64,000 bases of DNA from NCBI GenBank assembly GCA_003526845.1, contig DPVM01000007.1, positions 107,174 to 171,173 of the forward strand, in the 5' to 3' direction. The notes under the pieces were generated by a model that was not told the DNA's origin, did not search any database, and saw only the letters and a program-made list of their open reading frames with translations. Shown in pieces: positions 7,684 through 14,735 of this stretch (positions are counted from its first letter, which is position 1; each line of letters starts with the position of its first letter). Source of the DNA: Oscillospiraceae bacterium (lineage in GTDB: Bacteria; Bacillota; Clostridia; Oscillospirales; Acutalibacteraceae). The position numbers and the translations under genes are program-made.

Positions 7684-8439
7684 ATGAGTACGAAAATTAA
7701 TCTTAAGGATAAAAAACTGCCGCTCACCGCAATTTTTATTATTGTTTTCGGCTATGCATCGGAAAGACTGGCTGAAATTGCGAATTTCGAAAAAACAAAA
7801 GCGTTTGCCCTTGCTGTCGGCGGCATTATGACAGTGCTTTTCGTTTTGTCCGCAGCCTTGATTTATAAATCGAAAAATATCGCCTTTGCGCTTTTGGCGT
7901 CGCTTTTGGGGCTTAAAATGATGCCGCCCGGTGTTGCCATGCTCACGCAAGAAAGTCTTTGGGGCAGTGCCGCATATTTTATTGTTTGCAAGGTTGCTGT
8001 CGTTGTCTATGTTCTTTTGGCAATACGCTTTTATTATCTTCAGAAAAAGCCGCGTGAAGTCAAGTCGCTTCCGATTTTGTCGCTCATATTAGTTGTTCCG
8101 TTTTTCAACGAAATCGCATCTGCGTCATATGATTTTTTTCTTGCAAAAACAGGCAGTATGCTCGGCGGCTACCTCACTGACCTCGCGTGCTACGCTGTTG
8201 CGTCGGTTGTGATTTTGCTTGTCGCGTATAAAACAAATTATGCTTCAATGCATTTTGTCGCATCGTTTGAATTTATCGCGCTTGCAATCAATATTTTAAA
8301 GCGTTTCGGCGCAGTTTTGGCAAATGTTCCGTTTGGCAGGCATATAAGCAGAGTGTACTATTTGTGGATTATTCTCTATGCTGCTTTGATTTTGATTTTC
8401 GCCCTTGCAGACAGAAAAAAACGCAGTGAATCAAAATAA
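7684..8439 (+). CDS. Multi-pass membrane protein of unknown function
   Basis: I do not recognise this 251-residue protein. It has about seven hydrophobic segments (for example LTAIFIIVFGYASE, GGIMTVLFVLSAALIY, IVCKVAVVVYVLLAI, VVILLVAYKTNY) separated by short basic loops and ends in ADRKKRSESK. AAGGAG lies 8 bases before this ATG; a GTG three bases earlier is an alternative start. It is a single-gene unit between a consensus promoter and a strong terminator. No catalytic or transport motif is visible. Confidence 0.7.
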   Translation: MSTKINLKDKKLPLTAIFIIVFGYASERLAEIANFEKTKAFALAVGGIMTVLFVLSAALIYKSKNIAFALLASLLGLKMMPPGVAMLTQESLWGSAAYFIVCKVAVVVYVLLAIRFYYLQKKPREVKSLPILSLILVVPFFNEIASASYDFFLAKTGSMLGGYLTDLACYAVASVVILLVAYKTNYASMHFVASFEFIALAINILKRFGAVLANVPFGRHISRVYYLWIILYAALILIFALADRKKRSESK

Positions 8440-8455
8440 TTTAACATTAAAGATT

Positions 8456-8492
8456 AAAGGCTGTTGCATTTTTGCGTGCAACAGCCTTTTTT
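8456..8492 (+). terminator. Intrinsic terminator
   Basis: AAAGGCTGTTGCA pairs with its complement around a short loop, followed by T6, directly after the membrane protein gene. Confidence 0.85.
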
Positions 8493-8593
8493 GATAAATG
8501 TTTATTTTTCGCCGACCGCAGATACCCGAGAGGAGCAGCCGATATTAAAGGCACGCGGCATCGGTATCTCAAAGAAAATTCAGTAAATTTCGT

Positions 8594-8956
8594 TCAGTTT
8601 TTGTCCTTTGATTTTGTGATGAATGCAACCGCAAGCGCTGATAAAACCGTAATTGTAACACCGCCTGCACATGCACCCAATCCGCCTGTAACTATGCCTG
8701 ATATACCGTCTTTTCTTATCGCTTCCTTGACTCCCTGTGCAAGCGCGTTGCCGAATCCTGTCAACGGAATTGTCGCTCCGGCACCGGCAAAATCAACAAG
8801 CTTTTGATATACGCCGATTCCGCCGAGAACTACGCCGAGGCAAACAAAAAGCACAAGTATTTTTGCAGGCGTCAGTTTTGTTTTGTCGATTAGAATTTGA
8901 CCGATAACACAAATAATTCCGCCCACAACAAATGCTTTTATACACATAATTAACAT
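8594..8956 (-). CDS. spoVAE: Stage V sporulation protein AE (SpoVAEb type)
   Basis: This 120-residue membrane protein has the SpoVAE pattern: AFVVGGIICVIGQILID at the N-terminus, VLGGIGVYQKL, then GAGATIPLTGFGNALAQG and a final hydrophobic helix. SpoVA proteins form the inner spore-membrane channel that loads dipicolinic acid during sporulation and releases it in germination. AGGTGA serves the first ATG; that sequence is also the 3' arm of a hairpin (8963-8995). The family normally sits in a spoVAC-spoVAD-spoVAE operon. Here spoVAC lies 1 kb away on the other strand and no spoVAD is present. Confidence 0.88.
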   Translation of the reverse strand: MLIMCIKAFVVGGIICVIGQILIDKTKLTPAKILVLFVCLGVVLGGIGVYQKLVDFAGAGATIPLTGFGNALAQGVKEAIRKDGISGIVTGGLGACAGGVTITVLSALAVAFITKSKDKN

Positions 8957-8962
8957 AAAAAA

Positions 8963-8995
8963 TCACCTGCTGATATTTTTTGCATCGGCAGGTGA
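8963..8995 (-). terminator. Hairpin between the ABC gene and spoVAE that overlaps the spoVAE ribosome binding site
   Basis: On the minus strand TCACCTGC pairs with GCAGGTGA (8-bp stem, 17-base loop) followed by TTTTTT and then the spoVAE ATG. It can terminate the upstream ABC gene, and in any read-through transcript it would hide the AGGTGA needed for spoVAE translation. Confidence 0.6.
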
Positions 8996-9026
8996 ATTAT
9001 TCGTTTATTAATTTTTTGTTTGACTA

Positions 9027-9773
9027 TTATCCTAAATCAATAGGTTTTTTGTTGTCATATTTAGCAGCTCTGCCGTATTTTTCCTCAAATCCCGGGTTGA
9101 TATAGTCCTCAACAACCTTGCCGTCGCGAATTCTGATAACTCGCTCTGCTTCCTCGGCAATTTCGTTGTCATGGGTGATTACGATAACCGTTCTGCCCTC
9201 GTCCTTAAGGGTGTGCAAAATGTGCATAACATCCTTTGTTGAGCGTGTGTCAAGGTTACCTGTCGGCTCGTCGGCAAGGATAACAGGGGGAGCTGCGGCA
9301 ATTGCTCTTGCAACAGCAACACGCTGTTGCTGACCGCCCGAAAGTGCTTTTGGCAAATGGTGCATTCTTTCTTTAAGTCCGACCTTTTCAAGTGCGGCTA
9401 TCGAAATTTCGCGGCGCTCATCCTTTCTCATTCCTCTGTAAACAAGCGGCAACTCAACATTTTCAAGCGCCGTTAGTGATGAAATAAGGTTAAATCCTTG
9501 GAAAATAAATCCGATTTCCTTGTTCCTGATTTCGCTCATCTGGTCGTCGGTCAAATCGTCAACGAGCTGACCGTTTATGTAATAGTCGCCCTCTGTCGGT
9601 GTGTCAAGCAAGCCGAGCATATTCATAAGCGTTGATTTACCCGAGCCTGATTGACCGATGATTGCAACAAATTCACCCTCATCGATTGTAAGTGAAACGC
9701 CATCAAGCGCGTTTACTTGGTTTTCACCCGGATTGTATATTTTATATACATTTCTTACATCTATTAAATGCAT
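9027..9773 (-). CDS. ABC transporter ATP-binding protein, MacB/LolD (exporter) family
   Basis: This 248-residue ATPase has Walker A GQSGSGKST near 41, Q-loop FIFQGFNL, signature LSGGQQQRVAVARA near 146, Walker B VILADEPTGNLD near 166 and the switch His in VIVITHD. The EPTGNLD and adjacent sequence are typical of MacB/FtsE/LolD-type ATPases that pair with FtsX-like permeases. The frame is open to 9887, but the start is placed at the ATG at 9773, which has GAGGT upstream and the family N-terminus MHLIDVRNVYKIY. No permease gene is next to it, so its partner must be encoded elsewhere. A perfect sigma-A promoter lies upstream. Confidence 0.9.
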   Translation of the reverse strand: MHLIDVRNVYKIYNPGENQVNALDGVSLTIDEGEFVAIIGQSGSGKSTLMNMLGLLDTPTEGDYYINGQLVDDLTDDQMSEIRNKEIGFIFQGFNLISSLTALENVELPLVYRGMRKDERREISIAALEKVGLKERMHHLPKALSGGQQQRVAVARAIAAAPPVILADEPTGNLDTRSTKDVMHILHTLKDEGRTVIVITHDNEIAEEAERVIRIRDGKVVEDYINPGFEEKYGRAAKYDNKKPIDLG

Positions 9774-9803
9774 ATTCTTTACCTCTACTTTTAGTATAAT
9801 GCA

Positions 9804-9832
9804 ATTATACAAATAATAATGTGCCTTGTCAA
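9804..9832 (-). promoter_or_regulatory. Perfect-consensus promoter for the ABC ATPase
   Basis: TTGACA, a 17-base spacer and TATAAT on the minus strand, 31 bases ahead of the ATG at 9773. Confidence 0.75.
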
Positions 9833-9842
9833 GGAATTTAAC

Positions 9843-9871
9843 GAATATTAACATTCGCGTTACAAATAATA
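9843..9871 (+). promoter_or_regulatory. Possible sigma-G/sigma-F-type promoter of spoVAC
   Basis: GAATA, 17 bases, AATAATA resembles the forespore sigma-G pattern (GMATR and CATNMTA elements), 50 bases ahead of spoVAC. spoVA genes are sigma-G dependent in Bacillus. A similar but weaker GAATA-17-AAAAATA pair stands before spoVAE on the minus strand (8974-9002). No sigma-A promoter is obvious for either gene. Confidence 0.35.
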
Positions 9872-9921
9872 ATCGTACATAAGCCAATATTCATCATGCT
9901 TTGCTGAAAGGAGCAAAAAAT

Positions 9922-10365
9922 ATGAGCATTTCAAACAGCGATTATTCAAAAATGACCGATAAAGCAAGCCCGAATTCGCCGACAGTTTTGAATTGCGTCA
10001 AGGCATTTTTAATCGGCGGCGCAATTTGCACATTTGCACAGCTTTTGAATATTTTGTTTCAAAATATCGGTTTAAGCGAAAAAGATGTCAAAATCGCAAC
10101 GCCCGGGGTAGTCATTGTGATTACCGCAATTTTGACCGGTATCGGCGTTTTTGACAAAATCGCACGCCACGCAGGCGCCGGCACGATTGTTCCTATTTCG
10201 GGTTTTGCCAATTCCGTTGTTTCGCCTGCACTCGAGTTTCAGCAGGAGGGTTTTGTCCTCGGCACTGCCGCACAAATGTTTTCAATCGCAGGTCCCGTTA
10301 TTGTTTACGGTGTTGCGTCGAGTTTTGTCTACGGTTTGATAATTTATATTTTTAAATTATATTAA
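9922..10365 (+). CDS. spoVAC: Stage V sporulation protein AC
   Basis: This 147-residue membrane protein matches SpoVAC: CVKAFLIGGAICTFAQLL, ILTGIGVFDKIARHAGAGTIVPISGFANSVVSPALEF split across the middle, then MFSIAGPVIVYGVASS. It forms part of the spore dipicolinate channel; SpoVAC of Bacillus behaves as a mechanosensitive channel. The frame is open from a TTG at 9901, but AAAGGAG at 9907 places the start at the ATG at 9922. It diverges from the ABC gene and lacks the usual spoVAD neighbour. Confidence 0.9.
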   Translation: MSISNSDYSKMTDKASPNSPTVLNCVKAFLIGGAICTFAQLLNILFQNIGLSEKDVKIATPGVVIVITAILTGIGVFDKIARHAGAGTIVPISGFANSVVSPALEFQQEGFVLGTAAQMFSIAGPVIVYGVASSFVYGLIIYIFKLY

Positions 10366-10378
10366 TTTGCAAATGCGG

Positions 10379-10407
10379 TTGAATTTTATCTTGTTTGGAT
10401 TTATAAT
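10379..10407 (+). promoter_or_regulatory. Promoter that would give a leaderless ClC transcript
   Basis: TTGAAT, a 17-base spacer and TATAAT. The -10 hexamer ends 6 bases before the ATG at 10414, so the usual initiation point coincides with the A of the start codon. No Shine-Dalgarno sequence is present. Confidence 0.6.
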
Positions 10408-10413
10408 ATCCGT

Positions 10414-11985
10414 ATGAAAGAAAAGAAGAAAATAAATACAATCAGAAAAATTGAATACAAAAACAAGGAATCTTTTTTCCTAATAATAAGAGGACTTGAG
10501 GTCGGTATCGTGGCAGGCTTAGTCGCCGTGTTCTACAGATTTTTGCTCGAATATGCCGAAAAATATCTCAATATTATTATTTCAACGGTTAAGGACAGTC
10601 CGTCAAAAATCGCCCTTTGGTTCATTGCACTTGCCGCACTCGGCGGTTTTGTCGCAATGCTCAATAAAATTGAGCCTATGTCGTCGGGTTCGGGTATTCC
10701 TCAGGTAGCCGGCGAAGTTAAAGGTGTCCTTACTCAAAATTGGTGGCGAGTGCTCCTTGCAAAAATCGTCGGCGGCACCGTTTGTGTGTTCTCGGGACTT
10801 TCTCTCGGCAGAGAGGGTCCGTCGGTTCAGCTCGGCGGTATGGCTGCAAAGGGCATTGCAAGGGCAACAAAGGCGGATAAAACAACGGAATTGCGGATGA
10901 TAAGCTGCGGCGCAGGCGCAGGTATGGCGGCGGCGTTCAATGCTCCTCTTGCAGGCACAATGTTTGTTTTGGAGGAAATTCACCATTCGCTCGACAAAAA
11001 TATTCTTTGTATGGGTATTGTCTCCACAATTACTGCCGATTATGTGTCAAAACTTTTCTTCGGTCAAAACACTATTTTTAATTACGAAACAGTCAACTTT
11101 CCGCTCGGATATTATTGGTTACTCGTTTTGATGGGCATTGTCACAGGACTCTGCGGCGTGTTTTACAATGTTGTTATGCTTAAAATGCAAAGCATTTACA
11201 AAAGCATCAAAAAAATCCCGAATTACATCAAAATGCCGCTTGTTTTCGTCATCAGCGGTGTTGTCGGCTTGCTTCTTCCGCAGGTGCTTTGCGGCGGTCA
11301 CAGCATGGTCGCTCTGCTTATAAACGAGCATCCGTCAATTTCAATGATGCTGTTTTTACTTGCGGCAAAATTCCTATTCGGTGCATTTTGCTTTGCCTCG
11401 GGCGCACCGGGCGGCACGCTTTATCCGCTTTGTATTTTGGGTACATATATCGGCGCTGTTTTCGGCGCAGTTTCAATAAACGCTCTCGGGCTTGATTCGT
11501 CAATGTGGGAAGAATTTGTTGTTATCGGTATGGCAGGGCTTTTTGCCTCAATCGTCAGAGCGCCTATAACCGCAATTATCCTTGTTTATGAGCTTACCGG
11601 CAATATGAACAATATTTTGCCGCTCGCAACCGTTGCACTCATCAGCTATGCAACAGCAAATCTAATCGGCGTTCAGCCGTTTTATGAAACCTTGCTTTCA
11701 AATCTTACCCCGAGCGACTCGGAAAAGCCAAAACTTTTCAAACGCTCGGAAAAAATCATCAAATCGTATGTTATTCCGCTCGGCTCTCCGCTTGACGGTA
11801 AAAAAATCAAAGAGGTCGATTGGGGCAGGCATTCACTTATCATCACTGTTGAACGCGGCGAGGAGAGTATTACGCCAAACGGCGATGTTCTGCTCAGGGC
11901 AGGGGACGAAATTGTTTTCCTTGTCAGCCAGCGCAGATATGCCGCAAATATCAACAGGCTGGAAAATTTATTTGCAACAAATTAA
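10414..11985 (+). CDS. ClC-family chloride channel/transporter with C-terminal RCK (TrkA-C) domain
   Basis: This 523-residue protein has the ClC selectivity motifs GSGIPQV near 91 and GREGPSVQLGG near 130, where the Glu is the gating/proton glutamate, and the GxFxP-like GAPGGTLYP near 329. About ten membrane helices span residues 25-430. Residues about 440-523 (KSYVIPLGSPLDGKKIKEV to AGDEIVFLVSQRRY) form a TrkA-C/RCK_C domain that would bind a ligand and regulate gating. It should move chloride, or exchange it for protons, across the cytoplasmic membrane. There is no ribosome binding site, and the upstream promoter predicts a leaderless message. The PHP gene follows after 23 bases. Confidence 0.93.
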   Translation: MKEKKKINTIRKIEYKNKESFFLIIRGLEVGIVAGLVAVFYRFLLEYAEKYLNIIISTVKDSPSKIALWFIALAALGGFVAMLNKIEPMSSGSGIPQVAGEVKGVLTQNWWRVLLAKIVGGTVCVFSGLSLGREGPSVQLGGMAAKGIARATKADKTTELRMISCGAGAGMAAAFNAPLAGTMFVLEEIHHSLDKNILCMGIVSTITADYVSKLFFGQNTIFNYETVNFPLGYYWLLVLMGIVTGLCGVFYNVVMLKMQSIYKSIKKIPNYIKMPLVFVISGVVGLLLPQVLCGGHSMVALLINEHPSISMMLFLLAAKFLFGAFCFASGAPGGTLYPLCILGTYIGAVFGAVSINALGLDSSMWEEFVVIGMAGLFASIVRAPITAIILVYELTGNMNNILPLATVALISYATANLIGVQPFYETLLSNLTPSDSEKPKLFKRSEKIIKSYVIPLGSPLDGKKIKEVDWGRHSLIITVERGEESITPNGDVLLRAGDEIVFLVSQRRYAANINRLENLFATN

Positions 11986-12008
11986 AATTATTAAAGGGGT
12001 AATTTTTT

Positions 12009-12992
12009 ATGCAAAGACATTGGTTTAAAGGTGATACACATCTGCACACGCTGAATTCCGATGGCCATCTCCATCAGTACGAGCTGATTGAAAGATGCAA
12101 AAAGCTTGGCCTTGATTACATAATAATAACCGACCATAATTACGATACCGTCGAAAAAAGCTATTCAAGCGACGGACTCCTTGTCATCAAAGGTCAGGAG
12201 GTTACGGGCGATAACGGTCATGTCAACATTTGGGGCGAGAATGTCGGGTTCAAGCCGCCGTACGATTTGTCAAACCTTGACGCTTACAAGAAAATCGCCG
12301 CAAAGGCAAAGGAAAACGGCGCAACAATCAGCGTCAATCATCCGTTTTGCTCAAACTGCGGCTTTTTGCTCGACCTTGACGATATGCCTATGGATTGCGT
12401 TGAGGTTTGGAACACTATTCAGCACAGCGATAATATCAAAAATCTCAATTGGTGGGTCGATAAGCTCAACCACGGCATAAAAATCGGCGCGGTCGGCGGC
12501 TCGGATTTCCACAGGGACTATGCAAAACTTGATATGCTTGCGCGACCGACAACGGTTACTCTTGCAAAAAGCAATACACCTGAGGATATTTTGGCGGCTC
12601 TTCGCGAGGGCAGGTCGGTTGTCACAAACCGCCCCGACACATCAATGATTTATCTTTCCGTCGAGGGCGCACAGCTCGGCGATACAATCAAATTAAACGA
12701 TAATTCGTTTCTTGTCGGCGATTGCAGGGTTACAAAGCTTTTGCCCGGTCATACCCTCAAAATATTCAATAACAACGAGGTTGTTTACGAGCATAAGGCG
12801 TATTTCCCCGAAAAGGAGCATAATGCCGTTTTCGAAATCAGAAATAAGGGCTATATCAGAGCGCAGATTGATTATGATTTTACACCTGCACTCAAAAAGG
12901 TTTATACCGAGGTTGAAAAACGCTTCTTGAAAGGCAGCGGTGATGTGCCTACATTCTTCTGGGCATTCACAAACCCGATTTGGATTGATTAA
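12009..12992 (+). CDS. PHP-domain metallohydrolase, CehA/McbA-like
   Basis: This 327-residue protein opens with the PHP motif GDTHLHTLNSDGHL near 9, then YIIITDHNYDT near 37, SVNHPFC near 112 and GGSDFHRD near 160, giving the His/Asp metal ligands of a PHP phosphoesterase. After about residue 210 comes a beta-rich C-terminal domain (LSVEGAQLGDTIKLND) seen in the CehA/McbA subgroup. A hydrolytic role on a phosphoester or carbamate is expected; the substrate is unknown. AAAGGGG precedes the ATG. It may be cotranscribed with the ClC gene. Confidence 0.82.
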   Translation: MQRHWFKGDTHLHTLNSDGHLHQYELIERCKKLGLDYIIITDHNYDTVEKSYSSDGLLVIKGQEVTGDNGHVNIWGENVGFKPPYDLSNLDAYKKIAAKAKENGATISVNHPFCSNCGFLLDLDDMPMDCVEVWNTIQHSDNIKNLNWWVDKLNHGIKIGAVGGSDFHRDYAKLDMLARPTTVTLAKSNTPEDILAALREGRSVVTNRPDTSMIYLSVEGAQLGDTIKLNDNSFLVGDCRVTKLLPGHTLKIFNNNEVVYEHKAYFPEKEHNAVFEIRNKGYIRAQIDYDFTPALKKVYTEVEKRFLKGSGDVPTFFWAFTNPIWID

Positions 12993-13012
12993 TCACATAA
13001 CTTAATATAAAA

Positions 13013-13052
13013 TAAAAACGCGGCAGAGATTTAATTTTCTCTGTCGCATTTT
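13013..13052 (-). terminator. Bidirectional terminator between the PHP gene and the SCIFF maturase
   Basis: A 10-bp stem (GCGGCAGAGA with TCTCTGTCGC, 13020-13047) lies between two convergent genes. The minus-strand side runs into GTTTTTATTTT, the plus side into ATTTTG. Confidence 0.75.
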
Positions 13053-13055
13053 GCG

Positions 13056-14450
13056 TTAATATTCGACCTTTAAACCCTCTTCGGCTTCTGCAACCTTGAG
13101 CATTATTGCACATTCAATACGCTTTCTGTGCAGTTCACATCCGAATTCGTAAACACCATTTACACTGCCGGTTGTGTGGTATGCGTTTGCCGCGCATCCG
13201 CCCGAGCAGTAAAGCTTGGCAAAGCAGTCCTTACATTCCTTGTGCGAATAAACATTGCAAAGCTTGAATTGTTCAAGTATTTCCGGATTCGTCACGCCGT
13301 CATAAATGTTGCCGAGTTTGAATTTGTCATCGCCTACAAATTGATGGCAGGGGAATAAATCGCCGCTCGGTGTAACTGCCATATATTCAGTGCCCACGCC
13401 GCAACCGCTGACTCTTTTTACTATGCACGGTCCGTGGTCAAGGTCAATCATATAGTGATAAAATGTAAAACCGTTGCCGTTTCTGTAGCGTCTGAGCATT
13501 TCGTTTGCCAAAATTTCGTATTGTTCTTTGAGTTTCGGCAAATCCTCGTCTTTCAGTGCCCACGGCTCCTTTGGGTCGCATACAACCGGCTCAACCGAAA
13601 GCTCCTTAAAGCCGAGATTGGCCATATGTATCAAATCCTTTGAAAAATCGGTGTTGAAATGCGTGTATGTTCCGCGCATATAGTAGTCTTTTTGGTTGCG
13701 CGAGTCGGCAAATTTCTTGAATTTGTCAACAATCAAATCATAACTGCCCTTGCCGTTCGGCGTTTTGCGCAGATTGTCGTGCACACTCTTTCTGCCGTCA
13801 AGCGACAAAACAACATTGCCCATTTCCTTGTTGCAAAAATCAATAACTTCATTGTCAACAAGTACACCGTTTGTGGTGAGCGTGAATCTGAAATTTTTGT
13901 CAAACTTCTTTTCCTGCTCTCTGCCGTATTGCACAAGTTTTTTGCATACATCCCAATTGAGCAGCGGCTCGCCGCCGAAAAAGTCAACCTCAAGGTTGCG
14001 CCTTGTTCCGCTGTTTTCAATCAAAAAGTCAAGCGCCCTTTTGCCGACCTCAAAACTCATCAGCCCTTTGTCGGCACCACCGTATTCACCCTTGCCGGCA
14101 AAGCAGTATTCGCAGTTGAGGTTGCATCCGTGCGCAACATGCAGACAAATTGCCTTGATTACACCCTGGCGTTTTTTGAATTCAAGCGCGGTGTCTTCAA
14201 ATGTGTCTTTCGCAAAAAGCCTGCCGTCGGCAATAAGACTTTCAATATCCTGAAAACAAAGGTCAATGTCTTCTTCGCAAACCTCGTCGTCATCCTTGTA
14301 TTTTTCAAGTATGGCTTTTTTTATTTCCTCTTTCGGAGTTGTTTCATACATATTGATTATGTCGTATGTCGCCTCGTCAACGCTGTGAACACAGCCGCTG
14401 TTTTGGTCGAGGATAATATTGTAGCCATTCATTTTAAATGCGTGTATCAT
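13056..14450 (-). CDS. Radical SAM thioether-forming SCIFF peptide maturase
   Basis: This 464-residue enzyme has an N-terminal peptide-recognition region (MIHAFKMNGYNIILDQNSG, PqqD-like), the radical SAM motif CNLNCEYC near 109 and the FFGGEPLLNWD motif, followed by SPASM-type cysteines: CGVGTEYMAVTPSGDLFPC, then CKDCFAKLYCSGGCAA and a final Cys near 445. It installs sulfur-to-alpha-carbon thioether bridges in the SCIFF peptide encoded 77 bases upstream. The pair is nearly universal in Clostridia; the biological role of the product is not established. A hairpin with a T-tract between the two genes would lower maturase relative to peptide. Confidence 0.95.
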   Translation of the reverse strand: MIHAFKMNGYNIILDQNSGCVHSVDEATYDIINMYETTPKEEIKKAILEKYKDDDEVCEEDIDLCFQDIESLIADGRLFAKDTFEDTALEFKKRQGVIKAICLHVAHGCNLNCEYCFAGKGEYGGADKGLMSFEVGKRALDFLIENSGTRRNLEVDFFGGEPLLNWDVCKKLVQYGREQEKKFDKNFRFTLTTNGVLVDNEVIDFCNKEMGNVVLSLDGRKSVHDNLRKTPNGKGSYDLIVDKFKKFADSRNQKDYYMRGTYTHFNTDFSKDLIHMANLGFKELSVEPVVCDPKEPWALKDEDLPKLKEQYEILANEMLRRYRNGNGFTFYHYMIDLDHGPCIVKRVSGCGVGTEYMAVTPSGDLFPCHQFVGDDKFKLGNIYDGVTNPEILEQFKLCNVYSHKECKDCFAKLYCSGGCAANAYHTTGSVNGVYEFGCELHRKRIECAIMLKVAEAEEGLKVEY

Positions 14451-14483
14451 ATCGTTGTTCCTTAATAAATAAAAGTAAGCATA

Positions 14484-14511
14484 GAAAAACGGCGGTAACG
14501 CTTACCGCCGT
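14484..14511 (-). terminator. Partial terminator (attenuator) between SCIFF and its maturase
   Basis: On the minus strand ACGGCGGTAA and TTACCGCCGT pair around a tiny loop, followed by TTTTTCTAT. It sits after the SCIFF stop and before the maturase ATG, the usual arrangement for making more precursor than enzyme. Confidence 0.75.
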
Positions 14512-14526
14512 AAATTCTAAAACAAA

Positions 14527-14673
14527 TTACTTCTTCAATTGCTCACACTTTTGGTTTGCAACAGAGCAAGAAGTTTTAGATGCTGACTGGCAAGATGTCT
14601 GGCATTCGCCGCAGCCGCCCTTCTTTGCTGATTCGCAAAGGTTTCTTGAGCTTAATGTGTTGATTCTCTTCAT
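14527..14673 (-). CDS. SCIFF (six-cysteines-in-forty-five) ribosomal peptide precursor
   Basis: A 48-residue peptide beginning MKRINTLSSRNLCESAKKGG and continuing CGECQTSCQSASKTSCSVAN to the end QKCEQLKK. The six cysteines are at 13, 21, 24, 28, 36 and 43, exactly the family hallmark. The N-terminal part is the leader read by the maturase. AGAGGTG precedes the ATG, and a perfect TTGACA-17-TATAAT promoter lies 34 bases upstream, so the peptide should be strongly made. It is followed by a hairpin and the maturase gene. No protease or exporter gene is next to it. Confidence 0.95.
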   Translation of the reverse strand: MKRINTLSSRNLCESAKKGGCGECQTSCQSASKTSCSVANQKCEQLKK

Positions 14674-14706
14674 ATAAGAACACCTCTTTGTTATTTATTA
14701 AGCTTT

Positions 14707-14735
14707 ATTATAAATTATTATGCGCCTTTTGTCAA
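14707..14735 (-). promoter_or_regulatory. Perfect-consensus promoter of the SCIFF gene
   Basis: TTGACA, a 17-base spacer and TATAAT on the minus strand. The -35 lies inside the last codons of the upstream decarboxylase gene. Confidence 0.8.

Noticed and set aside
8440..10413. A hidden spoVAD between spoVAE and spoVAC
   Set aside because: The only other frame of adequate length is the ABC ATPase with clear Walker and signature motifs.
13659..14465. A 268-codon open frame on the plus strand opposite the SCIFF maturase
   Set aside because: It is a shadow of the minus-strand gene: no ribosome binding site, no recognisable motif, and a composition typical of antisense frames. Other long antisense frames (for example 2137-2592, 3889-4362, 24738-25349, 43458-44270) were dropped for the same reason.
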